Positions 9,517-18,606 are shown, numbered from the stretch's first letter. The stretch is 64,000 bases of DNA from Echinicola sp. 20G (GCF_015533855.1 NZ_AP024154.1:4904501-4968500), one strand, 5' to 3'. Notes: a model not told the origin generated them from the letters alone. Numbers and translations: made by a program.

Positions 9517-9965
9517 GGTAGTTGGTAAACTTAATAGGTTGATAAAGTTATGATCATGGTTACTTTTCAAATCTCCTTGTCAGTAGTGGGCTTGGTGCTG
9601 GTCACCCAATGGTGAAACTGCCAAAGAAAATGTCAAGTGGTGATCGTTTTGGGCTCGTTTGTATTAGAAAATTGGAACTAAAGATTCAAAAAGGGAAATT
9701 TTAAAAAGCATATGTTTTGTTTTGTAAATCAAAGGTATTTGACATTACAATTGGTATTTCCGACAATCTCCATAGAACCTCAAAAGCAAAAAACAGGGGA
9801 CAAAACCATTATTTTTCTAAAAAAATCGTCAACATTAACTCTTGCTTGAGAAAAAAGACTTCAAAATTATTCTTTGTTTACAAAAACAATCAAATTAAAA
9901 CGGATCAATTAATAATGAAATGTATTTTTTAACAATTCCACACTTCAAAAAGGCTTTAATTGAAT
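9517..9965. other. Non-coding region upstream of the wza-like gene
   Basis: About 450 bp between the wza-like start and the terminator of the sensor kinase gene. The one open frame on the plus strand (9717-9932) is AT-rich, low-complexity and has no family resemblance, so I do not call it a gene. A perfect -7-like box for minus-strand transcription lies at 9730-9737. The leader of the export operon would then be about 200 bases long. Confidence 0.5.
9730..9737 (-). promoter_or_regulatory. Candidate Bacteroidota -7 box for the wza/wzc-like operon
   Basis: CAAAGGTA on the plus strand reads TACCTTTG on the minus strand, a full match to TAnnTTTG. It lies 214 bp upstream of the wza-like ATG. I see no well-spaced -33 TTG, so this is tentative. 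Confidence 0.28.
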
Positions 9966-10007
9966 AAAACACAAAGAGACACCCTTTCAGGTGTCTCTTT
10001 GTGTTTT
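9966..10007 (-). terminator. Rho-independent terminator of the PAS/GAF histidine kinase gene
   Basis: A perfect 18-bp stem (9966-9983 with 9990-10007) closes a 6-base loop. The core ACACAAAGAGACACC pairs with GGTGTCTCTTTGTGT. The outer pairs are A-T runs, so reading the minus strand the hairpin ends in TTTT. It begins 22 bp past the kinase stop codon at 10029. Confidence 0.88.
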
Positions 10008-10028
10008 TACAGGAAACTTATTATTAGC

Positions 10029-12590
10029 TTATCTTAACTTAGGCGCTTCCAAATACTCTGTCTTGCTACCATACGGCAATGTAACAGTAAACATAGTTCC
10101 ATCTTTTTCACAACTTGTAAAGCCAATTTCTCCCCCCAGTCTATCCACAAACTCCTTTACAATATTCAGTCCCAATCCAGCCCCTCTAATATTGGAAGCA
10201 TTTTTACCTCTAAAAAACGAACCAAAAATATACTTTTGGTCTTCTAAAGGAATTCCAATCCCAAAGTCACGTACCTCTATTTTGAATACCTCTTCCTCAT
10301 ATTTTAAACCCAATATGGGCCTTTCTGCTGTACTTTTGGAGTATTTAATGGCGTTTTCCAAAATATTCTTGACAATATATCCTAACCAAACAGGATCCGA
10401 ATAAACTTGTCTTTCCTGAAGAGGAAAGTCCAAAACGATGTTAGCTTCATTATCCTCTAACTTAAAGTCATTTTCAATAATTTCCTTTAAGTAGGCTATA
10501 ATATCAATATGTTCCTTTTTTATTTGGTCCTTCCCTGCTGTGTTCTTTTCTAAAATCAAAATATCATTGATTAACCTCATGAGTCGATTAATCTGATTGC
10601 TCATTTTCTGGGTATGGTTTTTCATTTTGTGCTTGATAGGCTCATCATCTTTAAAGCCATCAATCAATACCCCCATAAGCTCTGCACTGCTCAGCAAAGT
10701 GGTTAAAGGAGTCCTAAGTTCATGAGATGTCATTCTTATAAACCGAGATTTGAGCTGACTGAGCTCCCTTTCTTTATGCAAGTTTTTTCGTAAGGACATG
10801 AGGGCTGTTTCCCTTTCAGTAACATTTCTAAATGTTCCTAGAAAACCTACCATAGTTCCTGCATACCCCATATCTTTCAACAAAAACTCAAGAATAACTG
10901 TCCTCCTTCCATCTTTGTGCTTCACCTTTAGTACCTTTTCTGTCCCTACTTCTTGAAACACCTCCTTTTCGAAGTCAAAAAACTCCCATAACATCCTCCC
11001 CACGATATCATCAGGTTGGTACCCTATTACTTTCTCCACCGATGGCGACACATAGGTTACTTTTAAATCCGGAGAACATAGCATCAATATGTCCCCTGTA
11101 TTTTCAGATAATATTTCATACATTGTTTCAGACTCCTCCCTCAAAAGGTCTGACTTGTACCTTTGTCGCGTATACCTGATGGCTTTGATAAAACTACCAT
11201 AACCTTCGATAATTGGTTGGAGAAAAGTTACATCTTCCAAGTCATAAGGTTCTTTTCTATTGGCAAAGCCCATCAGTCCTACCATCTCCCCCTCCTTATA
11301 TACAGGAATGCCCATAAACCTATTCATGTAAATATGTCCCATGGGAATTCCTCCACTTCGAGGATCTTTCTTTACTTCATTGGCAATTACATTCTCCCCA
11401 GTTTTAAGACATTCCCCAAAAAGTGTATCCAAATTTCTAAAATCCAATCCGCGATGATATTTGTTTCCGAACTTTTTGAGCATCTCATTTGACCAAGCAA
11501 TTTCAGAAACAACATGGGTCTTTAAATATGGATCTCCATTTTCATCCTTAAATACCTCCCCAATAAAACCATACTCACTTCCAGTGATCTTAACTATGGC
11601 ATCCAAAAGCTTCCTTAAGGTATTGTGGAAATTATCCTTTACAAAGAAACTAATTTGAGTTTCATTGACCGCTTTAAGCAATTGGTTAAGTTTTACAGCC
11701 TTTTTTTCAATATCCTTTCTCTTTTGAATGTCATGAACAGTTACCACCACACCTTTTACACCTCGAATATCCAAATGGCCCGCGTAGAGGCTGCACCACC
11801 TAAAACGCTCATCTCTTTCGTTCCAGATTCTTGCCTCCAAATTTTTGACATCTCTCTGGTGACTTACCAATTCATAAAAACTGTGAGCCTTATCTGGAAG
11901 ATGAACCAAATCATTGATCTGCTTACCGCCGGCATCTCCTTTCAGCGTATAGGCTTCTAAAAAGCCATGGTTTGCATACACCACTTTTTGGCTTTCATGA
12001 GAAAACCAAAATGATGGGGATGGGAATCCGTTGAGTAAATCCTCTCCATCTTTAGCCGGACACACCTCATCTGAAACATGGTTTGGCTTTTTTTCTTCAA
12101 AGTTCTTTTCTTGAATGAGGGTTTTTCTTCTGGAAATAGCATGTAATAGAATTTTTAAACCTGCTACTTCTTCCAAACTAAAACTTCCATTCTCCTCCAA
12201 CCTTCCCATCACAAGCCAACCATCGATATTCTCTAACTTTAAAGAAAATATCAATAAGGAGTTAAGCTGCTTTTCACCTATATGCAATTTCAAACCTGAA
12301 CGGTATAATTGATCCAGAGAAGTATTTAAATGATCCTCTTTACCCATAAGATCAGTGAGTAAATTATGGTCCGTGATTATTTCTTGAATACTATCCTCAT
12401 CTAAGAAATGAGCTATCTTTTCCGATTTTTCTGCTCCATCGGAAAATTCTTTTCTAACTAAAAAGATGTTATCAGCGACCTTGCTTTGGATCAACTTGGA
12501 GATAATATCACTGAACCCAAGCGATTGATTGGATTCATAATATTGGTGTAATATTTTGGAAACTAATTCAAAAATTCTGTTGCTATTCAC
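10029..12590 (-). CDS. PAS-GAF-PAS sensor histidine kinase, soluble, in EPS locus
   Basis: 853 aa. The first codon is GTG at 12590; no in-frame ATG is available nearby and a stop lies 9 codons upstream, so GTG is the best start. No membrane segments. After an N-terminal region of about 180 aa come a PAS domain (about 185-290), a GAF domain (about 305-465), a second PAS (about 485-600), HisKA with MTSHELRTPL (phospho-accepting His623) and an ATPase domain with NILENAIKYS (742-751), DFGIGI (775-780) and GAGLGL (803-808). It is a cytoplasmic kinase likely sensing redox or a small molecule. The divergent LytTR regulator at 13544 is its likely partner, although no receiver domain is fused. The position inside the EPS cluster suggests control of polymer synthesis. 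Confidence 0.9.
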   Translation of the reverse strand: MNSNRIFELVSKILHQYYESNQSLGFSDIISKLIQSKVADNIFLVRKEFSDGAEKSEKIAHFLDEDSIQEIITDHNLLTDLMGKEDHLNTSLDQLYRSGLKLHIGEKQLNSLLIFSLKLENIDGWLVMGRLEENGSFSLEEVAGLKILLHAISRRKTLIQEKNFEEKKPNHVSDEVCPAKDGEDLLNGFPSPSFWFSHESQKVVYANHGFLEAYTLKGDAGGKQINDLVHLPDKAHSFYELVSHQRDVKNLEARIWNERDERFRWCSLYAGHLDIRGVKGVVVTVHDIQKRKDIEKKAVKLNQLLKAVNETQISFFVKDNFHNTLRKLLDAIVKITGSEYGFIGEVFKDENGDPYLKTHVVSEIAWSNEMLKKFGNKYHRGLDFRNLDTLFGECLKTGENVIANEVKKDPRSGGIPMGHIYMNRFMGIPVYKEGEMVGLMGFANRKEPYDLEDVTFLQPIIEGYGSFIKAIRYTRQRYKSDLLREESETMYEILSENTGDILMLCSPDLKVTYVSPSVEKVIGYQPDDIVGRMLWEFFDFEKEVFQEVGTEKVLKVKHKDGRRTVILEFLLKDMGYAGTMVGFLGTFRNVTERETALMSLRKNLHKERELSQLKSRFIRMTSHELRTPLTTLLSSAELMGVLIDGFKDDEPIKHKMKNHTQKMSNQINRLMRLINDILILEKNTAGKDQIKKEHIDIIAYLKEIIENDFKLEDNEANIVLDFPLQERQVYSDPVWLGYIVKNILENAIKYSKSTAERPILGLKYEEEVFKIEVRDFGIGIPLEDQKYIFGSFFRGKNASNIRGAGLGLNIVKEFVDRLGGEIGFTSCEKDGTMFTVTLPYGSKTEYLEAPKLR

Positions 12591-13543
12591 TTCGGGTAAC
12601 TTTTCGAATTCAACATTTTAAGTAAGAGTATTGAGAAATTGTGTTTCACAAACTATCTTAATTACTAATATAACTGGAAAATTAAAGTTTACACTTTAAA
12701 TGTATCAACACATATTATATCTGCGGTAATTTCAAATGACTATACCTGTTTCTACAAGCTAACCTATATCCACATTCCATTGATATCTACCTTTAAGTAC
12801 TTCATCTACAAATAACTATCCTGTCATCATTAATTTTACTATCCACACCCTAAAGTAAGGATTTTGCCCATATTTTTTAACTTCTTGTTTTCCTGAAAGT
12901 CTTCACCATTTTTACCCCGTCCAATAAGGGAACAAATATTGCAGTTCATCTATAAATCAGAACTATTCACTGACAATAATCTATAAAACACACCCATTTA
13001 TTACCAATATTTTAACTCAAAAAATAAAATGCAGAAAGGAGTACCATTAATTTACATTTAACCACATAATATTTACGAATAATCACATTTTTAAATATTA
13101 TCGCTTTATTTCATAATAACTATTAAATAACATTTAATATTTAACTATTAGAGAGCCACACTATGAACACCATAACCAACTATGCAATACACCTTTTTAG
13201 GGACTATTTTATTAAAAACACCCTCTCTATTTCTTAACAGAGATGGTACAACCGCACTACAAAAATTGTGGAAAAAATACTCACATTGAGGACTGTTTCA
13301 TACCCAATTTTGACCCGGGCCTATTTTTAAATTTAAATATGCTCAACAATCCACTAAAAATCAGCAATTCACCCAAATAGTATTACCTGACTGATTATCG
13401 GCACATCATACCGATGTTAATTTTGAACCAACTGAATGATCCACAGATGCTGTTGGAAAGGGATAACCATTTGCTAGTCAGATGGAGTACATGTGCCCTT
13501 TGGCTAAATGGATCGAGCACCACACTATTTCACCACCATCACT
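12591..13543. other. Long AT-rich non-coding region between divergent kinase and LytTR regulator genes
   Basis: About 950 bp with no convincing gene; short open frames (for example one of 24 codons from 13162) lack support. It must contain the divergent promoters of the kinase (minus) and the regulator (plus). The AT content is high at 13040-13160. I could not identify a clear LytTR binding repeat or a TAnnTTTG box with proper spacing. Confidence 0.55.
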
Positions 13544-14260
13544 ATGAAGAAAATTTTAATAGTAGAAGACGAATTAGACCTAGCTGAAAACTTGGAAGAA
13601 ATCCTTTCGGTAATCGGGTATAAAGTTTCAGCCATTATATCTGATGGAGATATGGTACTTGATTATTTGAAACGCTCCCAACCTGACCTCATCCTCATGG
13701 ATGTTTTGATAGATGGAGAAATCGACGGAATTGACCTGGCAAAAAAAATCAAAGAGACTACACAAATACCTATCATATTTTTAACAGCCTATTCAGACAA
13801 AATGATCTTAGACAGGATATCCAAGGTCATTTATGAGGGTTATTTATTAAAACCTTTTCATATTGAGACCTTAAAAACATGCCTCTACCTTGCCTTTAAA
13901 AATGTAGAAACCCCCAGTCTCAAACCCAAACAGCACACACTGAAAATTAGAGACAAAGGCTTTATGGTTCCAGTCCCTGTAGAAGAAATCACCTTTCTTG
14001 AAGCTGATGGCTTATATACCAAAGTACATACTGTATCGAAACCTTACACGATAAGAGATATTTTGAAAGACGTTACTGAAAAGCTACCTCATGATTCTTT
14101 CTTGAGAATCCATAAATCATTTACCATTAACATTAACCATATCCATTCCTTTAACGCAAAGGAACTAACCGTAGGCCAACACATCATCCCCATGAGAAGA
14201 GGGTTTCTTAAAAAGCTAAAGGGAATCTTAGAAGATCGAAAAATCCTTTCGGTAAATTAA
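13544..14260 (+). CDS. LytTR-family response regulator
   Basis: I take the ATG at 13544 (MKKILIVEDE), giving 238 aa; an upstream ATG at 13508 would add 12 residues not expected for a receiver domain. The receiver has the acidic pair in VEDE, the phospho-acceptor D53 in LILMDVLIDG, and the conserved T and K in FLTAYSD and LLKPF. The C-terminal LytTR domain (about 138-235) shows VEEITFLEADGLYTKVHT and FLRIHKSFTININHI. It binds DNA as a LytTR regulator. The most likely kinase is encoded divergently at 12590-10029, and EPS genes on both sides are the likely targets. LytTR regulators more often pair with LytS-type membrane kinases, so this pairing is somewhat atypical. Confidence 0.9.
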   Translation: MKKILIVEDELDLAENLEEILSVIGYKVSAIISDGDMVLDYLKRSQPDLILMDVLIDGEIDGIDLAKKIKETTQIPIIFLTAYSDKMILDRISKVIYEGYLLKPFHIETLKTCLYLAFKNVETPSLKPKQHTLKIRDKGFMVPVPVEEITFLEADGLYTKVHTVSKPYTIRDILKDVTEKLPHDSFLRIHKSFTININHIHSFNAKELTVGQHIIPMRRGFLKKLKGILEDRKILSVN

Positions 14261-14306
14261 AAGGACAGCGGGATCAATAAAAGTTTTATTGATCCCGCTG
14301 TCCTTT
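14260..14306. terminator. Bidirectional terminator between LytTR regulator and UDP-glucuronate epimerase
   Basis: A perfect palindrome around a single central base (14283), with core GGACAGCGGGATCAATAAAA pairing to its complement up to 14303, extended by A-T pairs on the outside. It starts at the regulator stop codon and ends 13 bp before the convergent epimerase stop, so it can serve both genes. Confidence 0.9.
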
Positions 14307-14318
14307 ATGATACTATAC

Positions 14319-15392
14319 CTATTTATCACGAGTGAGTGCATTCGCCATTTTGAAATAGTCCTTATACCACTCCACAAACTTTTCCACCCCATGTCTCAAA
14401 GGAGTATTAGGGGAATAACCTGTATCAGAGGTTAAATCCGAGACATCTGCATAGGTAGAGACTACATCTCCAGCCTGCATTGGCATCATGACTTTATCAG
14501 CTTTTTTACCCATCGCTATCTCCAACTCGGTAATGTAATCCATCAAACGGACTGGTTTAGAGTTACCAATATTATAAACCTTATAAGGCGCATAAGAGCA
14601 ACTGGTTTTTGGCTCCTTGTCCCATTCTGGACTCCCTTGTGAAGGCTGGTCAGCCACTCTAATAACCCCCTCCACTATATCGTCTACATAGGTAAAATCG
14701 CGCTCCATTTTTCCATGATTAAAGACTTTGATGGGCTGCCCCTTCTTGATCGCATCAGCAAAGAGAAACATGGCCATATCAGGTCTTCCCCACGGCCCAT
14801 AAACGGTAAAAAACCTCAGCCCTGTAGTGGGAATGTGAAACAAATGGCTATAGGTGTGGGCCATCAGTTCATTGGATTTTTTGGTGGCCGCATACAAGCT
14901 TACCGGATGATCAACAGCATGCTCTGTCGAAAAAGGCATTGCTTTGTTCGCCCCATAGACGGAACTAGAGGAGGCATAAACCAAATGCTTTACGGGATAA
15001 TGCCGACACCCCTCCAGTACATTCAAAAAACCTTGAATATTAGCCTGAATATAAGCATCAGGGCATTCTAAAGAATACCTCACCCCTGCTTGTGCGGCTA
15101 AATGAATTACTACATCCACTGAGGATTCCTCCATCAAGCTCATAAAAGCTTCCTTTTTCGAAAGGTCTAATTTTACAAAAGTATATAATGGACAAGTAGT
15201 AGATTGAACCTTTTTCTCCCACGCAAGTGCTTCAATAGGTATACCCGTAGCTCTTAGACGCGCGAGCTTTAGATTGACATCATAATAATCATTAATGGAG
15301 TCGACTCCAATCACCTCATCCCCTCTTTCCAATAGCTTTATGGCCACATGAAAGCCAATAAAGCCAGCTGTTCCTGTTACAAGATATCTCAT
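14319..15392 (-). CDS. UDP-glucuronate 4-epimerase
   Basis: 357 aa extended SDR enzyme. NAD-binding GTAGFIGFH is at residues 7-15, followed by GVDSINDYYDVNLKLARL, a segment typical of UDP-glucuronate 4-epimerases (LspL/Cap1J type). Catalytic parts are YASSSSVYG and the Y-x-x-x-K motif SLYAATKKSNE. Subfamily marks are HLFHIPTTGLRFFTVYGPWGRPDMA and MERDFTYVDD. It interconverts UDP-glucuronate and UDP-galacturonate in the cytoplasm. It is a single-gene unit with an RNA hairpin just upstream and its own terminator downstream. Together with uxs it forms the uronate branch of precursor supply for the EPS. Confidence 0.88.
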   Translation of the reverse strand: MRYLVTGTAGFIGFHVAIKLLERGDEVIGVDSINDYYDVNLKLARLRATGIPIEALAWEKKVQSTTCPLYTFVKLDLSKKEAFMSLMEESSVDVVIHLAAQAGVRYSLECPDAYIQANIQGFLNVLEGCRHYPVKHLVYASSSSVYGANKAMPFSTEHAVDHPVSLYAATKKSNELMAHTYSHLFHIPTTGLRFFTVYGPWGRPDMAMFLFADAIKKGQPIKVFNHGKMERDFTYVDDIVEGVIRVADQPSQGSPEWDKEPKTSCSYAPYKVYNIGNSKPVRLMDYITELEIAMGKKADKVMMPMQAGDVVSTYADVSDLTSDTGYSPNTPLRHGVEKFVEWYKDYFKMANALTRDK

Positions 15393-15412
15393 TAAATTCA
15401 GTTATTTTTTAC

Positions 15413-15443
15413 ATCCCATTCTCAATGGCATTGAGAATGGGAT
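15413..15443 (-). promoter_or_regulatory. Leader hairpin directly upstream of the UDP-glucuronate epimerase start
   Basis: ATCCCATTCTCAAT (15413-15426) and its exact complement (15430-15443) form a 14-bp stem with a 3-base loop. On the minus strand the hairpin ends 20 bases before the epimerase ATG (15392) and is not followed by a T-run, so it is not a typical terminator. It may stabilise the mRNA 5' end or regulate translation. Confidence 0.5.
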
Positions 15444-15472
15444 TAAGATATTTTCCAAATGATATAATTCTT

Positions 15473-15502
15473 TTAAAAAAAAGTCCTTCAAAAATGAAGG
15501 AC
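15473..15502 (-). terminator. Terminator of the initiating sugar transferase gene
   Basis: GTCCTTCA (15483-15490) pairs with TGAAGGAC (15495-15502) around a 4-base loop. Reading the minus strand, the stem is followed by a run of eight T. It lies about 37 bp past the sugar transferase stop. Confidence 0.85.
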
Positions 15503-15538
15503 CCAAATCAAATCAACAATCCTCTTGATCTTTTAGAT

Positions 15539-16255
15539 TTAGTAAGCATTTTCTCTGTGAAATAGTATCCCTATAAACGTCATCCACATGATCTTATAAT
15601 CAAAAAATGGATTCCATTTTTTTAAATAAAATATATCCATTCTATATCTGGCGTACATTTGGAAAAACTCTGCCGTTTCTCCTCTATACCCCTTGGCTTG
15701 AGCTAATCCTGTTAAACCTGGCTTGGAAAGGTGTCTGGTCATGAACCCATCTATCTGATCAGAAAACTGCTCATTTAATGTTACTGGATGAGGACGGGGA
15801 CCTACAATCGACATTTCTCCTTTGAGCACATTGATCAACTGTGGCAGCTCATCAATACTTGTTTTTCTAATAAATTTCCCCACCTTGGTTACCCGAACAT
15901 CGTTCTTAGTGGCCTGTTTGGTGTCGGCCTCCTTATTGACCACCATGCTCCTGAACTTGTAACAGTAGAACAACTTATTGTTCTTACCGTGCCTCTTTTG
16001 TTTAAAAAACACAGGTCCTTCTGAATCCAGTTTGATCAAGATAGCCATGATCGGGAACAGCCAAATCCCCACAAATATCATAAAAAGAAATACAATCATA
16101 ACATCTGATACTCTTTTCATGACCAAGTTAGTCTTCGTGAAACTTGTGGACATTCCTGAGCGACCAGAATTCTCCTTGATAACTACACTGCGAGGACAAT
16201 CCATTGCTCCAATGTTGCGCTCGCTTTCCTTGAGATGTAAAATTGAACCATTCAT
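15539..16255 (-). CDS. Initiating undecaprenyl-phosphate sugar-1-phosphate transferase (bacterial sugar transferase family)
   Basis: 238 aa. One N-terminal membrane hairpin (about 50-75) is followed by the conserved catalytic half: FFKQKRHGKNNKLFYCYKFRSM, TSIDELPQLINVLKGEMSIVGPRP and LSKPGLTGLAQAKGYRGET. These are the marks of WbaP/WcaJ/PglC-like polyprenyl phosphate phosphoglycosyl transferases. It is short, without the multi-helix N-terminus and CoA-binding-like domain of the roughly 460-aa WcaJ class, so it is a small type. It transfers the first sugar phosphate onto undecaprenyl phosphate to begin the repeat unit. The gene stands alone between its own terminator and a 327-bp AT-rich upstream region. 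The sugar (glucose, galactose or a derivative) is not determined. Confidence 0.9.
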   Translation of the reverse strand: MNGSILHLKESERNIGAMDCPRSVVIKENSGRSGMSTSFTKTNLVMKRVSDVMIVFLFMIFVGIWLFPIMAILIKLDSEGPVFFKQKRHGKNNKLFYCYKFRSMVVNKEADTKQATKNDVRVTKVGKFIRKTSIDELPQLINVLKGEMSIVGPRPHPVTLNEQFSDQIDGFMTRHLSKPGLTGLAQAKGYRGETAEFFQMYARYRMDIFYLKKWNPFFDYKIMWMTFIGILFHRENAY

Positions 16256-16582
16256 AAAACTTATTTTTTTTGTTAAAAACAGAAGTAACTAATCGAAAAA
16301 CCAAAAACTAAAATCCGGTTTGTTTAAAAGGTTATAAAGGGCTCCATATGACGCAATAAATGCTTGAACACTGTGTACGTACCGCTATCATCAACCATAT
16401 TGTTAAGATAAATATTACATTAATATTTACATATTTTAAATAACTATATGTAAATAAAATGACCAATAATTTTAATTAAATGAAATAAATTATTGGTTTT
16501 GAAATAAATTTATAAAATTGATAATGAAAGGTATTTTACCATATAGGTTTTTCTGGCACGTATTCTAAACTGGATTTTTATT
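16256..16582. other. AT-rich intergenic region upstream of the sugar transferase
   Basis: 327 bp without a gene, between the stop of the wzi-like gene and the start of the sugar transferase. It is very AT-rich at 16395-16525 and contains copy 2 of the 35-base element shared with the uxs upstream region. No terminator for the wzi-like gene was recognised. Confidence 0.5.
16506..16540 (-). promoter_or_regulatory. Shared AT-rich element, copy 2 (upstream of sugar transferase)
   Basis: Partner of 6057-6091 with 28 of 35 identical positions and an identical 14-base core at 16511-16524. It lies about 251 bp upstream of the sugar transferase ATG, in the same orientation relative to the gene as copy 1. 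Confidence 0.4.
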
Positions 16583-18331
16583 TTAAAATATGTAGGCAAC
16601 TTTTATATTGCTATTGAAGTTTGAGGCAGATTCTCCAATATACCTGCCCATTTTTTCATTAAAATTGGGCGCGTAAAAATTGTAATTCACACTCCTTACA
16701 TACCTGAAATGAGTTTGAAACAACAAGTTCCCCAACCGGTCTTCCAACTTGAACCCAGTCGCAAAATCGATCCATGGAGCAACTTCTTCTCCATTGCTAT
16801 TAGCATAATGATAAAAGTTTTGGTCTCTGGCATACCGCTCTAACTGCAGGGCCACCTTGCTTAATCCCTCTACCCAACTCACCTCTAGTATTTGTATATT
16901 TCCACTGGTTCCCAAACCTGCGCCCAACACCTGACCGCGATTAGTAAGTCCATGCAATACCTGATAGTTATCATAGATCCCCCTACCTCGGTTAGGATCA
17001 CCGTTCCATCTGATTATATTGTTGATTGAATTTTGGGTTTGGGTCATCTCAAAACTGAAACCTAAAAAAGTCTCTCCTCCCATAGGAACATACTTGCTTG
17101 CTCCAATGGTATACCCCCTGGAGTGTTCAGGATTAAGCACTACATCACGCCAATTCAGGGCATGATCATTCCGCATAAACTCAAAATAAACTTCACTGTG
17201 TGCTTTTGGAACTGCCCATCTTAAATACACCTCCAGTCCCTGATCTTCTCTTTTATAAACATTTTCAATGACCCCTTCTGCATCTTTTGGTAAAGGAGAA
17301 AATAGAGGCAACCAAGACCTTAAGCCTGTTCCCATATCTTCCCGGTAAATTTGAAAGGTACGACTTCCACCTACAGAAAGCCCTGGCAGCCATTTTGGGG
17401 CATATGAAATGGTAATACCAGTCAGGTACCTCCAGTCATCTTCGACAATATCTTCTATGATATTGGAATAAGCTCCATCACTGAACTTACCGAAACCTGA
17501 CCCCTCTAACCTCCCCATAAAATATTGCCCCTCAAAAGACCCCAGAAATGTTTTGACCGCTTTGGTACTGTGAATGGTGGCATGTGCAAAGCCTTGGGCG
17601 TTGTCCCCTATCAACAAGGCATTGTACTTACCAGGACCCCACCAAATATTCTCTGTGGATATACCTGCTGCAAAACTTCCAAACATTACTTTTATATGGG
17701 AATTACCTGGCAAAACCTCGCTGATCGGACCATCTCCATAGCGTATAGGTAAATCTATTCCATTAGCTGACCGCTCCATTCGTCTAAAAAAGGAATCCGG
17801 TGCATCAGATGCATACTCCTCAAACGCTGAATTTTGTGCATAATGTAATTGAGGATACAACTGGATACTGACAGGACCTGCTTTCATCCTAAATCCAGCA
17901 CTCAATAATATCTCCTGGCCCTTTCCAAATATCACCGCTCCCTTCCCCCAACCGTATGGAAAGCTTGAATTAAAAACGTGAGTCAACTGCAATGGCATCA
18001 AACGATAAGTGATTGACTTTTTTTTCTTTGGTTGGTAGGCGTATTCCGGTAACAGTAGGGGTTTATACTTCCCTTCTGCAATTTTATCCAAGTAAAATGG
18101 CCTAATATTAAAACTTAAATCCTGCAGGGCAGTATCCAAAATCTGTTGCCTTCTTAGGAAGTCCTGGTATAAAGGCATGTCCAAAGGTAGGTTTTGTCCA
18201 TACAAATCAGCCCTTCCGCTTAAACTGATAAGGAGTATAAAAAGTAGAAATACCCCCTTTTTACAATTCCACCAAACCTCAAAGTGATTGAACACATTTA
18301 CAATCATTCTCAAAATCTTTAAAAAGATCAT
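16583..18331 (-). CDS. Capsule assembly Wzi-like outer-membrane protein
   Basis: 582 aa. A long, basic N-terminal stretch leads into a signal peptide (about 24-45, ending near LYGQ); the real start may be M9. The mature part alternates short aromatic strands and glycine turns as in a beta-barrel and ends in an aromatic residue (VAYIF). The segments GPGKYNALLIGDNAQGF and GITISYAPKWLPGLSVGG match what is expected for the Wzi capsule-assembly family. Wzi proteins sit in the outer membrane and anchor capsule to the cell surface. Its presence suggests that at least part of the polymer made here is a bound capsule. It is transcribed alone or as the start of the locus; its upstream region is 275 bp. 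Confidence 0.82.
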   Translation of the reverse strand: MIFLKILRMIVNVFNHFEVWWNCKKGVFLLFILLISLSGRADLYGQNLPLDMPLYQDFLRRQQILDTALQDLSFNIRPFYLDKIAEGKYKPLLLPEYAYQPKKKKSITYRLMPLQLTHVFNSSFPYGWGKGAVIFGKGQEILLSAGFRMKAGPVSIQLYPQLHYAQNSAFEEYASDAPDSFFRRMERSANGIDLPIRYGDGPISEVLPGNSHIKVMFGSFAAGISTENIWWGPGKYNALLIGDNAQGFAHATIHSTKAVKTFLGSFEGQYFMGRLEGSGFGKFSDGAYSNIIEDIVEDDWRYLTGITISYAPKWLPGLSVGGSRTFQIYREDMGTGLRSWLPLFSPLPKDAEGVIENVYKREDQGLEVYLRWAVPKAHSEVYFEFMRNDHALNWRDVVLNPEHSRGYTIGASKYVPMGGETFLGFSFEMTQTQNSINNIIRWNGDPNRGRGIYDNYQVLHGLTNRGQVLGAGLGTSGNIQILEVSWVEGLSKVALQLERYARDQNFYHYANSNGEEVAPWIDFATGFKLEDRLGNLLFQTHFRYVRSVNYNFYAPNFNEKMGRYIGESASNFNSNIKVAYIF

Positions 18332-18536
18332 AACTATTCTTATGAATTATTAAAAAAAGTTAAGCATTTAGCGGTTTTTGAGGATGTCCATGTAACCATT
18401 AGTAAATAAAAAGTAATTCCATTTTTAAAAGCAGCTAAAATGATTCAATTATTGTAAATAAAATGAATGAAATCACTTAAAATCTCTGTACTAGCCCAAA
18501 TCAATGTCAGCCTACTCCCTTCATAAAAACAATTGA

Positions 18537-18566
18537 TTTGGCAAGACATTGGAACCTCTTTATTTG
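18537..18566 (+). promoter_or_regulatory. Candidate promoter of the flavoprotein gene
   Basis: TTTG at 18537-18540 and TTTATTTG at 18559-18566 are 18 bases apart. This resembles the Bacteroidota pair TTTG / TAnnTTTG with one mismatch in the -7 box. The gene starts 41 bp downstream. Confidence 0.33.
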
Positions 18567-18606
18567 CAATACTGTTGCATAATTTTACAACTATAAATTA
18601 AATCAA

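Noticed and set aside
9717..9932. Open frame on the plus strand upstream of the wza-like gene
   Set aside because: Low-complexity, AT-driven, no family resemblance, opposite to the operon direction and over its leader.
13162..13236. Small open frame of 24 codons in the kinase/LytTR gap
   Set aside because: No ribosome-binding signal, no conserved features and AT-rich context; expected by chance.
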